The notes below the pieces were generated by a model. That model searched no databases and had not been told where the DNA came from. It worked only from the letters and a program-made list of their open reading frames with translations. Shown here in pieces: positions 40,741 through 49,913 of a stretch of 64,000 nucleotides of DNA. Source of the DNA: Aeromicrobium piscarium (GTDB lineage: Bacteria > Actinomycetota > Actinomycetes > Propionibacteriales > Nocardioidaceae); NCBI RefSeq assembly GCF_007421815.1, contig NZ_VLNT01000007.1, positions 122,006 through 186,005 of the forward strand. The letters are read 5' to 3'. Position 1 is the first letter of the stretch. Each line of letters opens with the position of its first letter. A program made the position numbers and the translations under genes.

Positions 40741-40860
40741 CGGAGGATGTGCTTTCGTGGCTGCTGGGGCAACCGCAGACGCACATCCTGCGTCGGCCGC
40801 TCACGAAGGATGTGCCTGGGTGGTCGCTATGGCAACCACGAAAGCACATCTTTCGTGCGG
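40741..40860. repeat. GGATGTGC/GCACATCC intergenic repeats, two hairpins
   Basis: Alternating forward (GGATGTGC at 40745 and 40808) and reversed (GCACATCC at 40781, GCACATCT at 40844) arms form two related hairpins of a family also present at 13075. The stretch between the 31-bp module and the TetR gene (40720-40951) has no gene. Confidence 0.7.
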
Positions 40861-40951
40861 GCGAGCAGAGCCAAGCCCCGACACTCTCGCCGACGCTGTC
40901 GCAGGGCTATGCAGGGGCGGGGCCCGCGTACCAACCATCTACTGTGGGGGC

Positions 40952-41581
40952 ATGTCCGATTCGGCCGCGCTTTCACGCCAGGAGCAGAAGGAGCGCACCC
41001 GTGCGGCCCTGCTCGATGCGGCGCTCGAATTGAGCCAGCGCAGCGGCTTCGCGCAGATCAGCCTGCGGCAGGTCGCTAAGGAGGCCGGGGTCGTGCCGGC
41101 GGCCTTCTACCGGCACTTCGCGTCGATGGACGATCTCGGGCTCGCTCTGGTCGAGCGATCCTTCGCCACGCTGCGGCGGATGATCCGCGATGCGCAGCGC
41201 GACCCGGATGTCTTCAACCGGATCATCGATGCCGCCGCGGACGTGCTGGTCGAGGCGGTCAAGGAGCACAAGGCACACTTCGCCTTCGTGGCTCGTGAGC
41301 GGGTCGGCGGGTCGGCCGCGGTGCGTGAGGCGATCGCCCACGAGCTCGACCTCTTCGTGTCCGAGCTCTCGGTGGTGCTCGCGCGGCTGCCCAATATCGA
41401 GAACTGGAGCAGCGACGACGTCCACATGGTGGCCCGGCTGTTCGTGCGCAATATGGTCGCGAATGCCGAGGAGGTCGTCGAGATGCCCGACGGACGGCCT
41501 GACCTGGAGGCGCAGATCAAGGAAGGCGCGCGCCGGCAGATGCGCCTCATCGTCCTCGGCTTCGAGAAGTGGCACAGCTGA
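40952..41581 (+). CDS. TetR regulator, FabR-like
   Basis: A 209-residue regulator whose N-terminal HTH contains the segment AGVVPAAFYRHFASMDDLG, very close to the DNA-recognition region of FabR/DesT-type regulators of unsaturated fatty-acid synthesis. The C-terminal half is helical and would bind an acyl-CoA or acyl-ACP. The AGTGAAC palindrome upstream of the desaturase operon at 32.9 kb is the natural target in this window. TACTGT at 40940-40945, 6 nt before the ATG, indicates a leaderless transcript. Confidence 0.8.
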   Translation: MSDSAALSRQEQKERTRAALLDAALELSQRSGFAQISLRQVAKEAGVVPAAFYRHFASMDDLGLALVERSFATLRRMIRDAQRDPDVFNRIIDAAADVLVEAVKEHKAHFAFVARERVGGSAAVREAIAHELDLFVSELSVVLARLPNIENWSSDDVHMVARLFVRNMVANAEEVVEMPDGRPDLEAQIKEGARRQMRLIVLGFEKWHS

Positions 41582-41639
41582 TACATCGCCCACCGGCCGG
41601 CCCCGACGCGCTGCGGGACGGATGCGCGCTGCGGGACCG

Positions 41640-41684
41640 ATGATGATGCAGTGCGGTCGTCATGGCAGCCGGAAAGCATCATCG
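41640..41684. repeat. Hairpin downstream of the TetR gene
   Basis: GATGATGC at 41642-41649 pairs with GCATCATC at 41676-41683; a GCGCTGCGGGAC direct repeat (41608 and 41626) lies just before. This may terminate the TetR transcript. Confidence 0.5.
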
Positions 41685-41770
41685 TCCGTCCGGCGTTCGC
41701 CGCGGGGACCGCTCCGAAGTGTCGGGACAACCCGATCGTCATCGGGCCTTCCCGTTCCTAGGGTTGAGAC

Positions 41771-43072
41771 ATGGCCGAGACCGTGACACCGCCGACGACA
41801 GCGCCGACCACTCTCGCGCCCCCACGGGGCGCCCGTCGGGTGCTGCTCGAGACCGCCTACGGCCTGAGCGCGATCGTGCTCGGCATCGTGGCGCTGGTGC
41901 TGGTGCTCTCCCTGACCGCACTCGGACTGGCGCTGATCGTGGTCGTCGGCGGGGTCCTCGTCCTGGCGCTGGCCGCCATCGTGGCGCGGGGCTTCGCCGC
42001 GGCAGAGCGGCAGCGGCTGCGGTCCATGCTGGGCCGTGAGGCGCCCACGCCCCGCTACCTGCGGTCCCGCCCGGACGACGGTCTCTGGCGCCGCTGCCTC
42101 ACACCGCTGCGGGACCCGCAGACCTGGCTCGACATCGTCTGGGGCGTGATCGGCTGGATCACCGGGACCTTCGCCTTCGCTCTGACCGTCGTCTGGTGGG
42201 TCGGCGCGCTCGGCGGACTCACCTACTGGTTCTGGCAACGCTGGATCCCGGTCGACGATGAGGGAACCGGTCTGGCCGAGCTGCTCGGCCTCGGCGAGGG
42301 CCGCGCGGCCGAGAGCTGGCTGAACCTGGTGCTCGGCGTCCTGTTCCTGGTGACGCTGCCGCTGGCGGTCCGGGCCGGTGCGCTGCTGCACGCGAGCCTG
42401 GCTGCGGTGCTGCTGTGCAGTCGCGCCGAGCTGCAGGGCGAGGTCGCGCGCGCGGAGGACGGGCGTGCGGCCGCCCGCGACGCCGAGGCCGAGTCCCTGC
42501 GCCGGCTCGAACGGGACATCCACGACGGGCCGCAGCAGCGCCTGGTCCGGCTGACGATGGACCTCGGGCGCGCCAAGCGGCAGGTGTCGGAGGACCCGGA
42601 GCTGGCGGCGCAGCGGATCGACGACGCGCTCATGCAGGCGCGGGAGACCGTGGCCGAGCTGCGGTCGCTCTCGCGTGGCATCGCGCCGCCGCTTCTGGTC
42701 GACCGGGGCCTGTCGGCGGCGGTACGGGAGCTGGCGGTGCAGAGCATCGTGCCGGTGACCGTGACGACCCGGGCGGTGGACGGGCTGGCGCCGCACGTCG
42801 AGACCGCCGCCTATTTCGTCGTGGCCGAGGCGCTCGCCAATGTCGGCAAGCACAGTGGTGCGTCGTCCGCGAGCGTGACGGTGGCCGCGGACGGCGACGA
42901 CCTCCTCGTCCGGGTCGAGGATGACGGCATCGGGGGAGCGCACCCGGCCAAGGGGCTCGGCCTGGCGGGGCTCCGGCAGCGGCTCGCGGCCGTCGACGGC
43001 GCCCTGGAGGTGTCCTCTCCCGAGGGCGGGCCGACGGCGGTCGTCGCGCGGATCCCCGTGGACCGCCGATGA
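41771..43072 (+). CDS. Sensor histidine kinase, NarL type with membrane sensor domain
   Basis: A 433-residue kinase. A membrane sensor region (residues 25-215, four to six helices such as LVLVLSLTALGLALIVVVGG, WLDIVWGVIGWITGTFAFAL and LVLGVLFLVTLPLAV) matches the actinobacterial putative-sensor domain. HisKA_3 follows with RDIHDGPQQRL (His251), then HATPase_c with NVGKHS, EDDGIGGA and GLGLAGLRQR. It is coupled to the response regulator by ATGA. TAGGGT at 41759-41764, 6 nt before the ATG, suggests a leaderless start. Confidence 0.93.
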   Translation: MAETVTPPTTAPTTLAPPRGARRVLLETAYGLSAIVLGIVALVLVLSLTALGLALIVVVGGVLVLALAAIVARGFAAAERQRLRSMLGREAPTPRYLRSRPDDGLWRRCLTPLRDPQTWLDIVWGVIGWITGTFAFALTVVWWVGALGGLTYWFWQRWIPVDDEGTGLAELLGLGEGRAAESWLNLVLGVLFLVTLPLAVRAGALLHASLAAVLLCSRAELQGEVARAEDGRAAARDAEAESLRRLERDIHDGPQQRLVRLTMDLGRAKRQVSEDPELAAQRIDDALMQARETVAELRSLSRGIAPPLLVDRGLSAAVRELAVQSIVPVTVTTRAVDGLAPHVETAAYFVVAEALANVGKHSGASSASVTVAADGDDLLVRVEDDGIGGAHPAKGLGLAGLRQRLAAVDGALEVSSPEGGPTAVVARIPVDRR

Positions 43073-43707
43073 GGATCGTGATCGCGGACGACTCGGTCCT
43101 GCTGCGCGAGGGGCTTCAGCTGGTCCTCGCCGACGCCGGCCACAAGGTCGTCGCCGCCGTCGGTGACGGACCCGCCTTCGTGACCGCGATGCTCGACGAG
43201 CGCCCGGACCTCGGGATCGTCGACGTCCGGATGCCCCCGAGCCACAGCGACGAGGGGTTGCGCGCGGCCGTGGAGGTGCGCCAGTCGCGTCCCGAGGCCC
43301 GACTGCTGGTGCTCTCGCAGTACGTCGAGTTGTCCTATGCCGACGAGCTGCTGGCCACGGGCGACGCGGGCGTCGGCTACCTGCTCAAGGACCGGGTCAG
43401 CGACCTCGACATGTTCTTCGAGGCACTTGCCAATGTGGCGGACGGGGGGACCGTTCTCGATCCGCTCGTGGTGCGTCAGCTGATGGGCCGCAACCACGAC
43501 CCGCTGGCCGGTCTCACCCCGCGCGAGCGCGAGGTGCTCTCGGGCATGGCGGAGGGCAAGTCGAATGCGGCGATCGCCGCGGCGTTGTTCGTCTCGGTCG
43601 CTGCGGTCGAGAAGCACACCCAGCGGATCTTCGCCAAGCTCGACCTCTATCCCGATGACGACGCGGCGCATCGTCGGGTCAGCGCCGTCCTGCGGTTCCT
43701 GCGCTGA
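43069..43707 (+). CDS. NarL/LuxR-type response regulator
   Basis: A 212-residue regulator: receiver domain with DD at 7-8 and phospho-acceptor D52 (GIVDVRMPP), lysine in YLLKDRV, and a LuxR-type HTH (TPREREVLSGMAEGKSNAAIA). It is the cognate partner of the overlapping kinase. Similar pairs in actinobacteria control cell-envelope or stress genes; no target can be named here. Confidence 0.93.
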   Translation: MRIVIADDSVLLREGLQLVLADAGHKVVAAVGDGPAFVTAMLDERPDLGIVDVRMPPSHSDEGLRAAVEVRQSRPEARLLVLSQYVELSYADELLATGDAGVGYLLKDRVSDLDMFFEALANVADGGTVLDPLVVRQLMGRNHDPLAGLTPREREVLSGMAEGKSNAAIAAALFVSVAAVEKHTQRIFAKLDLYPDDDAAHRRVSAVLRFLR

Positions 43708-43740
43708 CGGCGTACGCGACACACGAGGCACCTCCGCCCT

Positions 43741-43754
43741 GTGACCGGGGTCAC
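43741..43754. promoter_or_regulatory. Palindrome upstream of the phosphotriesterase gene
   Basis: GTGACCGGGGTCAC is a perfect 14-bp inverted repeat 47 bp before ATG 43801; GATAGT at 43763 could be the -10. It is a plausible operator of the two-gene operon. Confidence 0.5.
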
Positions 43755-43800
43755 TGGCGTGCGATAGTCATCGCATCGTCCTGCCTGCGAAGGAGTGCTC

Positions 43801-44781
43801 ATGTCCGAGATCCAGACCGTCCGAGGGCCCGTCGACACCGCCGAACTCGGTGTCACCCTGATGCACGAGCATGTGTTCGTGCTGAGCCCGGAGATCCAGG
43901 CCAATTTCCCCGAGGAATGGGGGTCGGAATCCGAGCGGGTCGAGGACGCCGTCGCCAAGCTCCAGCGCGCGTACGACGCCGGGGTGCGGACGATCGTCGA
44001 TCCGACCGTGATCGGGCTCGGGCGTTACATCCCGCGGATCCAGGAGATCGCGGCGAGGGTGCCGATCCAGCTCATCGTCGCGACGGGGGTCTACACCTAT
44101 GAGGACGTGCCGCACTACTTCCACTACCGCGGACCGGCGCTGAACGACGCCGTCGGTGCCGAGGTGCCCGAGCCGATGGTGGACATGTTCCTCAGCGACA
44201 TCCGCGAGGGCATCGCCGGTACCGGGGTCAAGGCCGGCATGCTCAAGTGCGCCATCGACGCCCCGGGCGCGACGCCCGGTGTCGAGCGGATCATGCGCGC
44301 GATCGCCGCGGCCCACCACCAGACGGGCACGCCAATCACCGTGCACACGCACCCCGACACCAAGGCAGGCCTGGAGGTCAAGCGGATCCTGTGCGACGAG
44401 GAGGGTGTCGATCCGCGGCGCATCGTGCTCGGACACAGCGGCGACACCACGGACGTGGACCACCTCGCCGAGCTGGCCGACCTGGGCTTCGTGCTGGGCA
44501 TGGACCGCTTCGGCATCAACCTCGACACCACCTTCGAGGCCCGTGCCGACACCCTCATCGCGATGGTCGAGCGGGGGTACACCGACCAGATGGTGCTCTC
44601 CCAGGACGCCTCCTGCTATATCGACTGGGTCGATCCGGAGGTGATGGCCTTCCTGCCGCAGTGGCACTACACGCACCTGTTCGAGGACGTCTTCCCGTAT
44701 GTGCTGGAGCGCGGGGTCACGCAGGAGCAGATCGACACGATGCTCAACGACGTGCCCCGTCGGTTCCTCGAGGGGCGGTGA
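43801..44781 (+). CDS. Phosphotriesterase-family metal hydrolase (lactonase-like)
   Basis: A 326-residue amidohydrolase-fold enzyme. Metal ligands: HxH in LMHEHVFV, the bridging carboxylated lysine in GMLKCAID, His in TVHTHPDT and LGHSGDTTD, and Asp in LSQDASCY. Members act as lactonases (PLL) or as esterases of unknown substrate; organophosphate cleavage is a side activity. AAGGAG precedes ATG 43801. The acyl-CoA ligase starts 5 nt after the stop, suggesting hydrolysis of a lactone or ester followed by CoA activation. Confidence 0.9.
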   Translation: MSEIQTVRGPVDTAELGVTLMHEHVFVLSPEIQANFPEEWGSESERVEDAVAKLQRAYDAGVRTIVDPTVIGLGRYIPRIQEIAARVPIQLIVATGVYTYEDVPHYFHYRGPALNDAVGAEVPEPMVDMFLSDIREGIAGTGVKAGMLKCAIDAPGATPGVERIMRAIAAAHHQTGTPITVHTHPDTKAGLEVKRILCDEEGVDPRRIVLGHSGDTTDVDHLAELADLGFVLGMDRFGINLDTTFEARADTLIAMVERGYTDQMVLSQDASCYIDWVDPEVMAFLPQWHYTHLFEDVFPYVLERGVTQEQIDTMLNDVPRRFLEGR

Positions 44782-44785
44782 CCCG

Positions 44786-46294
44786 GTGTCCTTCAACCTG
44801 GCGACGATGCTGCGCGAGTCCGCTGTCGCGACCCCGGACAAGCCCCTCGTCCATATCGGTGACCAGTCGCTGACCTTCGCCCAGGTCGACGGGGCCTCGG
44901 GCCGGTTCGCGGCGACCTTGCTGGCCCGTGGCTTCGCTCCCGGCGAGGCGGTGGCCGTGCAGCTGCCGAATGTGCCGCAGTTCCTGATCGCCTACTTCGG
45001 CATCCTCAAGTCCGGCCTGCGGATGGTGCCGCTGAACCCGCTGCTCACGCCCCGCGAGATCGCCTACTTCCTGTCCGACAGCGGGGCGCGGGCGCTGGTG
45101 ACCTACGAGTCCTTCGCGGAGGCGGCGCTCGGCGGGGCGGCCGGTGTCGATCACGAGGTCGGCGTCTTCGTGGTCGGTGGTGAGGCGCAAGGTGCCGAGC
45201 CCTTCGAGCGACTCCTCGCCGAGGAGGACACCGGCGATATCCGGGCGATGTCGCCCGATGACACCGCGGTGATCCTCTACACGAGCGGCACCACGGGACA
45301 GCCCAAGGGCGCGGAGCTCACGCACTTCCAGCTCTATATGAACTGCACGGTGGCTGGGGAGCTGTTCGAGCTGCGTCCCGATGACGTGTCGATGGCGGTG
45401 CTGCCGCTGTTCCACGTCTTCGGGCTGTCGAGTGTCCTGAACATCTCGGTGCGGTTCGGCGCCTCGATGGTGCTGGTGCCGCGTTTCGAGGCGACAGCGG
45501 TGCTCGACGCGATCGAACGGCATCGGGTCACGATCTTCTCCGGTGTGCCGACGATGTACTTCGCCTTGCTGCAGGAGGAGGTGGCGGGTCGTGATCTGTC
45601 GAGCCTGCGTTCGGCGGTCTCGGGCGGGGCCTCGATCCCCGGCGAGGTGATCCGCGCCTTCGAGGAGAAGTTCCCCGGCGTGGTCGTCCTGGAGGGCTAC
45701 GGCCTGTCGGAGACCGCGAGCACGACGACCTTCAATGTGAGCGCCGCCGAGCGTAAGGTGCTCTCGATCGGCAAGCCGATCTGGGGTGTGGAGGTCAGGA
45801 TCCTCGATCCCGAGGGCACCGAGCTGCCGCCGGGGGAGGAGCATGTCGGTGAGATCGTCATTCGCGGGCACAACGTGATGAAGGCCTACTTCAACCGCCC
45901 GGAGGCGACCGCGGCCGCGCTGCGGGACGGTTGGTTCCGCACCGGCGATCTCGGCTATCGCGACGAGGAGGGCTACTTCTTCGTCGTAGACCGGCTCAAG
46001 GACCTCGTCATCCGCGGCGGGTACAACGTGTACCCGCGTGAGGTCGAGGAGGTGCTCTACGAGCATCCCGCGATCGCCGAGGCCGCGGTGGTCGGCCGCC
46101 CCGACGAGCGGCTCGGCGAGGAGATCCTGGCCTTCGTGGCGCTCTCGCCGGGGGCGGAGGCTGCGCCCGAGGAGATCGTCGAGTTCTGCCGTGAACGGTT
46201 GGCGGCCTATAAGTACCCGCGTGAGGTGCGGATCATCGACGCCCTGCCGAAGGGGGCGACCGGCAAGATCCTCAAGCGGGAGTTGAACCGTTAA
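44786..46294 (+). CDS. Long-chain acyl-CoA synthetase-like ligase
   Basis: A 502-residue ANL-superfamily enzyme that activates a carboxylate with ATP and CoA. Motifs: the P-loop YTSGTTGQPKGAELTH, GYGLSETAS, FRTGDLGYRDEEG, and the hinge/catalytic-lysine region DLVIRGGYNVYPREVEE to PKGATGKILKREL. The family acts on medium to long fatty or aryl acids. The start is GTG 44786 with GGGGCGG upstream. A perfect palindromic terminator follows. Partner of the phosphotriesterase-like gene. Confidence 0.92.
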   Translation: MSFNLATMLRESAVATPDKPLVHIGDQSLTFAQVDGASGRFAATLLARGFAPGEAVAVQLPNVPQFLIAYFGILKSGLRMVPLNPLLTPREIAYFLSDSGARALVTYESFAEAALGGAAGVDHEVGVFVVGGEAQGAEPFERLLAEEDTGDIRAMSPDDTAVILYTSGTTGQPKGAELTHFQLYMNCTVAGELFELRPDDVSMAVLPLFHVFGLSSVLNISVRFGASMVLVPRFEATAVLDAIERHRVTIFSGVPTMYFALLQEEVAGRDLSSLRSAVSGGASIPGEVIRAFEEKFPGVVVLEGYGLSETASTTTFNVSAAERKVLSIGKPIWGVEVRILDPEGTELPPGEEHVGEIVIRGHNVMKAYFNRPEATAAALRDGWFRTGDLGYRDEEGYFFVVDRLKDLVIRGGYNVYPREVEEVLYEHPAIAEAAVVGRPDERLGEEILAFVALSPGAEAAPEEIVEFCRERLAAYKYPREVRIIDALPKGATGKILKRELNR

Positions 46295-46318
46295 CCGCTG
46301 AATCGGTCGACGTCGAGA

Positions 46319-46346
46319 AGGGGCCAGCCGGATCCGGCTGGCCCGT
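46319..46346. terminator. Bidirectional terminator
   Basis: GGGCCAGCCGGATCCGGCTGGCCC (first arm GGGCCAGCCGGA, second its exact complement, 46321-46344) is a perfect 24-bp palindrome between converging genes. Confidence 0.8.
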
Positions 46347-46365
46347 TCTGGATCATCGGCGCAGG

Positions 46366-47106
46366 TCAGCCGGTGTGCGTTGCCGCAGACCCGATGACCT
46401 CGGCGAGGTCGCGGGCGCGGCTCCACATCGGCCAATGGCCCGTCGGGAGATCGATGGCGTCGATGGTCCGGAGTTTCGCGACCTCGGCGAACAGAGGATG
46501 TCCTTCTCGAGCCAGGTCCAGGACCTGCGCGCTCGATATCGAGCAGCACACCAGCGTGGTCGGGACATCATGGCGGGCATCATTCGTGAGCTCGACGGTC
46601 TGGCGCAGCACGGGGCCCGGCTCGGGGACTGCCCTGGAGCGGAACTGGTCGAGGGCCTCCGTGCTCAGGCCGTCGAGGCTCGCCTGCTGTGAGAGGACCT
46701 CGAAGGGCGGAAGGGGAAGCTCGGCCATGTCCTCGGGGAAGTCCGCGGCGAAGGCGCTTCCGGTCGCCATCGGGCCGGAGTCGACCCACACCACGCGATG
46801 GACGAGCTCAGGATGCCGGTCGAGGACGAGGCTGACGGGGGCATTGGCTCCGCTGTGAGCGACGAGGGTCGCGGGCTGCTCCTTCGAGACATCGAGTCGG
46901 GCGAGGGGGTCGGTGATTGCTCGGGCTTGGTCGTCGAGGGTCCTGGTCGTACGAGCGGGGTCGTCCCCGTCGAGGCCGGGAAGCGTGATCGCGGCGGCGC
47001 GAGCGTGGTCGGTCTCCAGATGGTCGAGGACCTCGTCCCAGGCCCAGGCGCCGAGCCAGTGGCCGGCGACGAGGACGATGATCGGGTTATTCGTTTCGGT
47101 TGCCAT
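46366..47106 (-). CDS. Alpha/beta-hydrolase
   Basis: A 246-residue esterase-like enzyme. Landmarks: oxyanion region AGHWLGAWAW, nucleophile serine in VAHSGAN, and the C-terminal catalytic histidine in PTGHWPMW. The layout resembles plant-type methylesterases (MES/hydroxynitrile lyase group). The substrate is unknown. It is divergent from a WYL regulator across a 73-bp gap, the usual arrangement of a regulator and its target. Confidence 0.85.
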   Translation of the reverse strand: MATETNNPIIVLVAGHWLGAWAWDEVLDHLETDHARAAAITLPGLDGDDPARTTRTLDDQARAITDPLARLDVSKEQPATLVAHSGANAPVSLVLDRHPELVHRVVWVDSGPMATGSAFAADFPEDMAELPLPPFEVLSQQASLDGLSTEALDQFRSRAVPEPGPVLRQTVELTNDARHDVPTTLVCCSISSAQVLDLAREGHPLFAEVAKLRTIDAIDLPTGHWPMWSRARDLAEVIGSAATHTG

Positions 47107-47179
47107 GACAACACTCTCGTAGTCCCTGCGGACAACGGGATGTCACTATCTATGTCATGAATGTGCCGAGGTCCGAGCG

Positions 47180-47869
47180 GTGAAACGCGCCGAACGGCTC
47201 CATGCCCTCTCCGAGATGCTGCGCCGCAGCGGCGCGCGAGGCGTCTCCGCCGAAAGGCTGGCGAGGGAGTTCGAGGTCTCCGCGCGCACGGTCAAGCGGG
47301 ATCTCGATGCGCTGGAGAAGAGCGGCACGCCGATCTGGTCTCGTCCCGGCCCAGGTGGTGGATATGGGGTGACCGCAGGCACCTCCCTGCCGCCGGTCAG
47401 CCTGTCCTCGGCGCAGGCTGTGGCGCTCATGGCGGCCGTGTCGGCCGCACCCGATACCCCCTACGCGGATCTGGCGGCGGCCGGGGTTCGGAAGATCGTG
47501 GATGTCCTCGATCCCAGGACCCGAGGGCGTGCCGATCAGCTGGCCGACCGCATCTGGGTCGACGCACCTCCCTCAGCCTCGCGGGCCGTCAGGTCGGCGC
47601 TGGAGGAGGCGATGGTCGAACAACGGGTGATCCGCATCCGGTACACCTCGCGAGGGGGCGCCGCGACCACCCGTGATGTCGAGCCTGTGCTGTTCGCCTC
47701 CAGAAGCGGCCAGTGGTACCTGGTCGGCTGGTGCCGACTGCGCGACGCGATGCGGTGGTTCACGGTCTCGCACATCGAGCGGGCCAGCGTCACTAAGAGC
47801 CTTTGTACGGGCCACACCGTCCACGAGGTCGGAGTGCCCCCGGTGAACGCCAAGCCGGTGCACGGCTGA
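47180..47869 (+). CDS. HTH-WYL transcriptional regulator
   Basis: A 229-residue YafY-type regulator: an N-terminal HTH_11 domain (VSAERLAREFEVSARTVKRD) and a C-terminal WYL domain (RIRYTSRGGAATTRDVEP, WYLVGWCRLRDAMRWF), which binds a ligand or single-stranded nucleic acid. Start at GTG 47180. It probably controls the divergent hydrolase. The second, WCX subdomain is very short, so the protein is smaller than the usual 320 residues. Confidence 0.88.
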   Translation: MKRAERLHALSEMLRRSGARGVSAERLAREFEVSARTVKRDLDALEKSGTPIWSRPGPGGGYGVTAGTSLPPVSLSSAQAVALMAAVSAAPDTPYADLAAAGVRKIVDVLDPRTRGRADQLADRIWVDAPPSASRAVRSALEEAMVEQRVIRIRYTSRGGAATTRDVEPVLFASRSGQWYLVGWCRLRDAMRWFTVSHIERASVTKSLCTGHTVHEVGVPPVNAKPVHG

Positions 47870-47876
47870 CGGGAGG

Positions 47877-49826
47877 TCAGTGGTCCGCGGACACCTCGGC
47901 CGGGTCCTTCGCGAGCTCGATGTCGAAGCGGATGCTTTCGACGCCGACGACGAGTTTGCGTGAGGCGGCATCGCGGCTGCTGGGCCGGACGGCCGTGACC
48001 ACATAGGGCCCCGCGCCGGGCAGTGGCACGCGATAGCGTCCGTGTTCGTCGCACCTCGTGGTCTGGACGAGTCCGCCGGACCCGTGGGCGAGGGCCACGG
48101 TCGCGTCGCCACAGGGTTCGCCCGCGTGGGTGACGCAGCCGTGGAGGGTCAGCTCCTCGCCGAGGCGCAGCACCGGCCCTGCCCCGTGTCCGGCGTAGTC
48201 GACGACCCGGGACGCGGGGCTCCAGCCAAGGGCGTTCACGGTGAAGACATAGGTGCCCGCTCCCGGGAGGACGACGGAGTAGCAGCGGTCCGGTCCGGTG
48301 GGGCTCCAGTCGACCTGGTCGCCATCGAGGGTCAGGACCGACACGAGGGAGGGGCGCTCGCGTTCAGAGCCGGGGAAGACCACCTCGCCGCGCACGACGA
48401 CCTCCTGCCCCTGCGCCTCGCTGCCGCGGGCGGCGGAGGTGGTCGGGCGGGCGGCCGGGATGGCCAGGGCGAGGAAGACCGCGATCGTGGCGATGACGGC
48501 GGACGTCCAGGCCACCGCATCGATGCCGGCACGGGTCGGCAGGAGGGTCCCGCCGACCTCGGCGACGCTCGCCGCGAGGATCGCCGCGCAGCCCGCGCTC
48601 GCGACGGAGGATCCGAGGGTGCGGACGAGGGTGTTGAGGCCGTTGGCCGACGCGGTCTCGGTGATCGGCACGGCGCTCATGATGAGGGTGGGCAATGAGG
48701 CGAAGGCGATCGCGGTGCCGGCGCCGACCACGGTCGAGCCGATGATCACCTGGAGGACCGATTCGGAGAAAGGCACGCGGGCGGCGTAGCCGACGGCCAT
48801 GACCCCTGCGCCGAGGATCAGGGTGAGACGCCCGCCGATGCGATCGAGGAGGCGGCCGGTGATCGGCGCCATCGCGGCCATCACCAGGCCCATGGGAATC
48901 ATCGCGAGACCGGCTGTGCCGGCGTCGAGCCCGAGTCCGGCCCCGCTGGCGACGGGCAGTTGCAGCGACTGCGTCGTCAGCATCATATTGGCGAACATCG
49001 CGAAGCCGACGAAGAGCGAGGCGATATTGGTGGTCAGCACGGTGCGCTGGCGGGCGATCCGCAGGTCCACCATCGGCTGGCTGCGGCGCAGCTGGGTGGG
49101 GAACCAGATCACCAGGGTGAGCGCCGAGAGGCCGAGGAGTCCGAGCACGAGCGGGCTGTCCCAGCCCCACTGTCCGGCCTTCGTGAGCGGGAGCAGGAGG
49201 GCGACGATGGCGATCGAGAAGAGGATCGCGCCGAGGATGTCGAAGCGACCCGATGTGCGCACCGAGGACTCGTCGATGAACAGGGCGATCGTGATGACGA
49301 GCACGAGCCCGGCCACGGCGCTGAACCAGAAGATCGAGTGCCAGCCCAGGTGCTGGTAGAGCACGCCGGACAGCGGCAGGCCGAGGCCGGAGCCGATGCC
49401 CATGGTGGCGCTCATCAGGGCGACCGCCGTGCCCACGCGCTCCTTCGGCAGCTCGTCGCGCAGGATGCTGATGCCCACGGCGATCAGCGAGGCCGCGAAG
49501 CCCTGCATGGCCCGGCCGAGGATGAGCATCGCGAAGCCGGCCTCGAGGGCACAGATCACCGAGCCGATCACCATGATCGTGAGCACGACCATGAGCATCC
49601 GGCGTTTGCCGTACATGTCGGCCATGCGGGCGACGATGGGCGTGGACACCGCGGAGCAGAGGATGGTGGCGGTGATCAGCCAGGAGGCGTCCTCGGTGGT
49701 GACATCGAGCAGTCCGGGGAGGTCGGCGATCAGCGGGATGATCAACGTGAACTGCATCGCCGAGACGAGACCGCCGCAGGAGATGACGGCGATGGTCACC
49801 CACGGTGGCACTCGATGGGCGAACAC
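47877..49826 (-). CDS. DHA2-type MFS drug exporter with C-terminal carboxypeptidase-regulatory-like domains
   Basis: A 649-residue protein. Residues 1-460 form a 14-helix major-facilitator exporter of the EmrB/QacA type; motif A is ARMADMYGKRRML, motif C is MGIGSGLGLPLSGVLY. After a short linker, residues 470-649 carry two Ig-like CarboxypepD_reg units (HGCVTHAGEPCGDATVAL and DEHGRYRVPLPGAGPYVV are typical strands), an unusual addition to a transporter. I chose GTG 49826 (TGGAGG 5 nt upstream); an upstream GTG at 49868 is less likely. It is probably a proton-driven drug or metabolite exporter. The AT-rich palindrome upstream suggests dedicated repression. Confidence 0.85.
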   Translation of the reverse strand: MFAHRVPPWVTIAVISCGGLVSAMQFTLIIPLIADLPGLLDVTTEDASWLITATILCSAVSTPIVARMADMYGKRRMLMVVLTIMVIGSVICALEAGFAMLILGRAMQGFAASLIAVGISILRDELPKERVGTAVALMSATMGIGSGLGLPLSGVLYQHLGWHSIFWFSAVAGLVLVITIALFIDESSVRTSGRFDILGAILFSIAIVALLLPLTKAGQWGWDSPLVLGLLGLSALTLVIWFPTQLRRSQPMVDLRIARQRTVLTTNIASLFVGFAMFANMMLTTQSLQLPVASGAGLGLDAGTAGLAMIPMGLVMAAMAPITGRLLDRIGGRLTLILGAGVMAVGYAARVPFSESVLQVIIGSTVVGAGTAIAFASLPTLIMSAVPITETASANGLNTLVRTLGSSVASAGCAAILAASVAEVGGTLLPTRAGIDAVAWTSAVIATIAVFLALAIPAARPTTSAARGSEAQGQEVVVRGEVVFPGSERERPSLVSVLTLDGDQVDWSPTGPDRCYSVVLPGAGTYVFTVNALGWSPASRVVDYAGHGAGPVLRLGEELTLHGCVTHAGEPCGDATVALAHGSGGLVQTTRCDEHGRYRVPLPGAGPYVVTAVRPSSRDAASRKLVVGVESIRFDIELAKDPAEVSADH

Positions 49827-49913
49827 GGCTGCCTCCAGACGGTGAGGGGTTTCAGGTGAACCGTACACCGGTGCCTGCGGGCGCCTCGCAGTCTCCCCAT
49901 TCGCGATAAAAAC

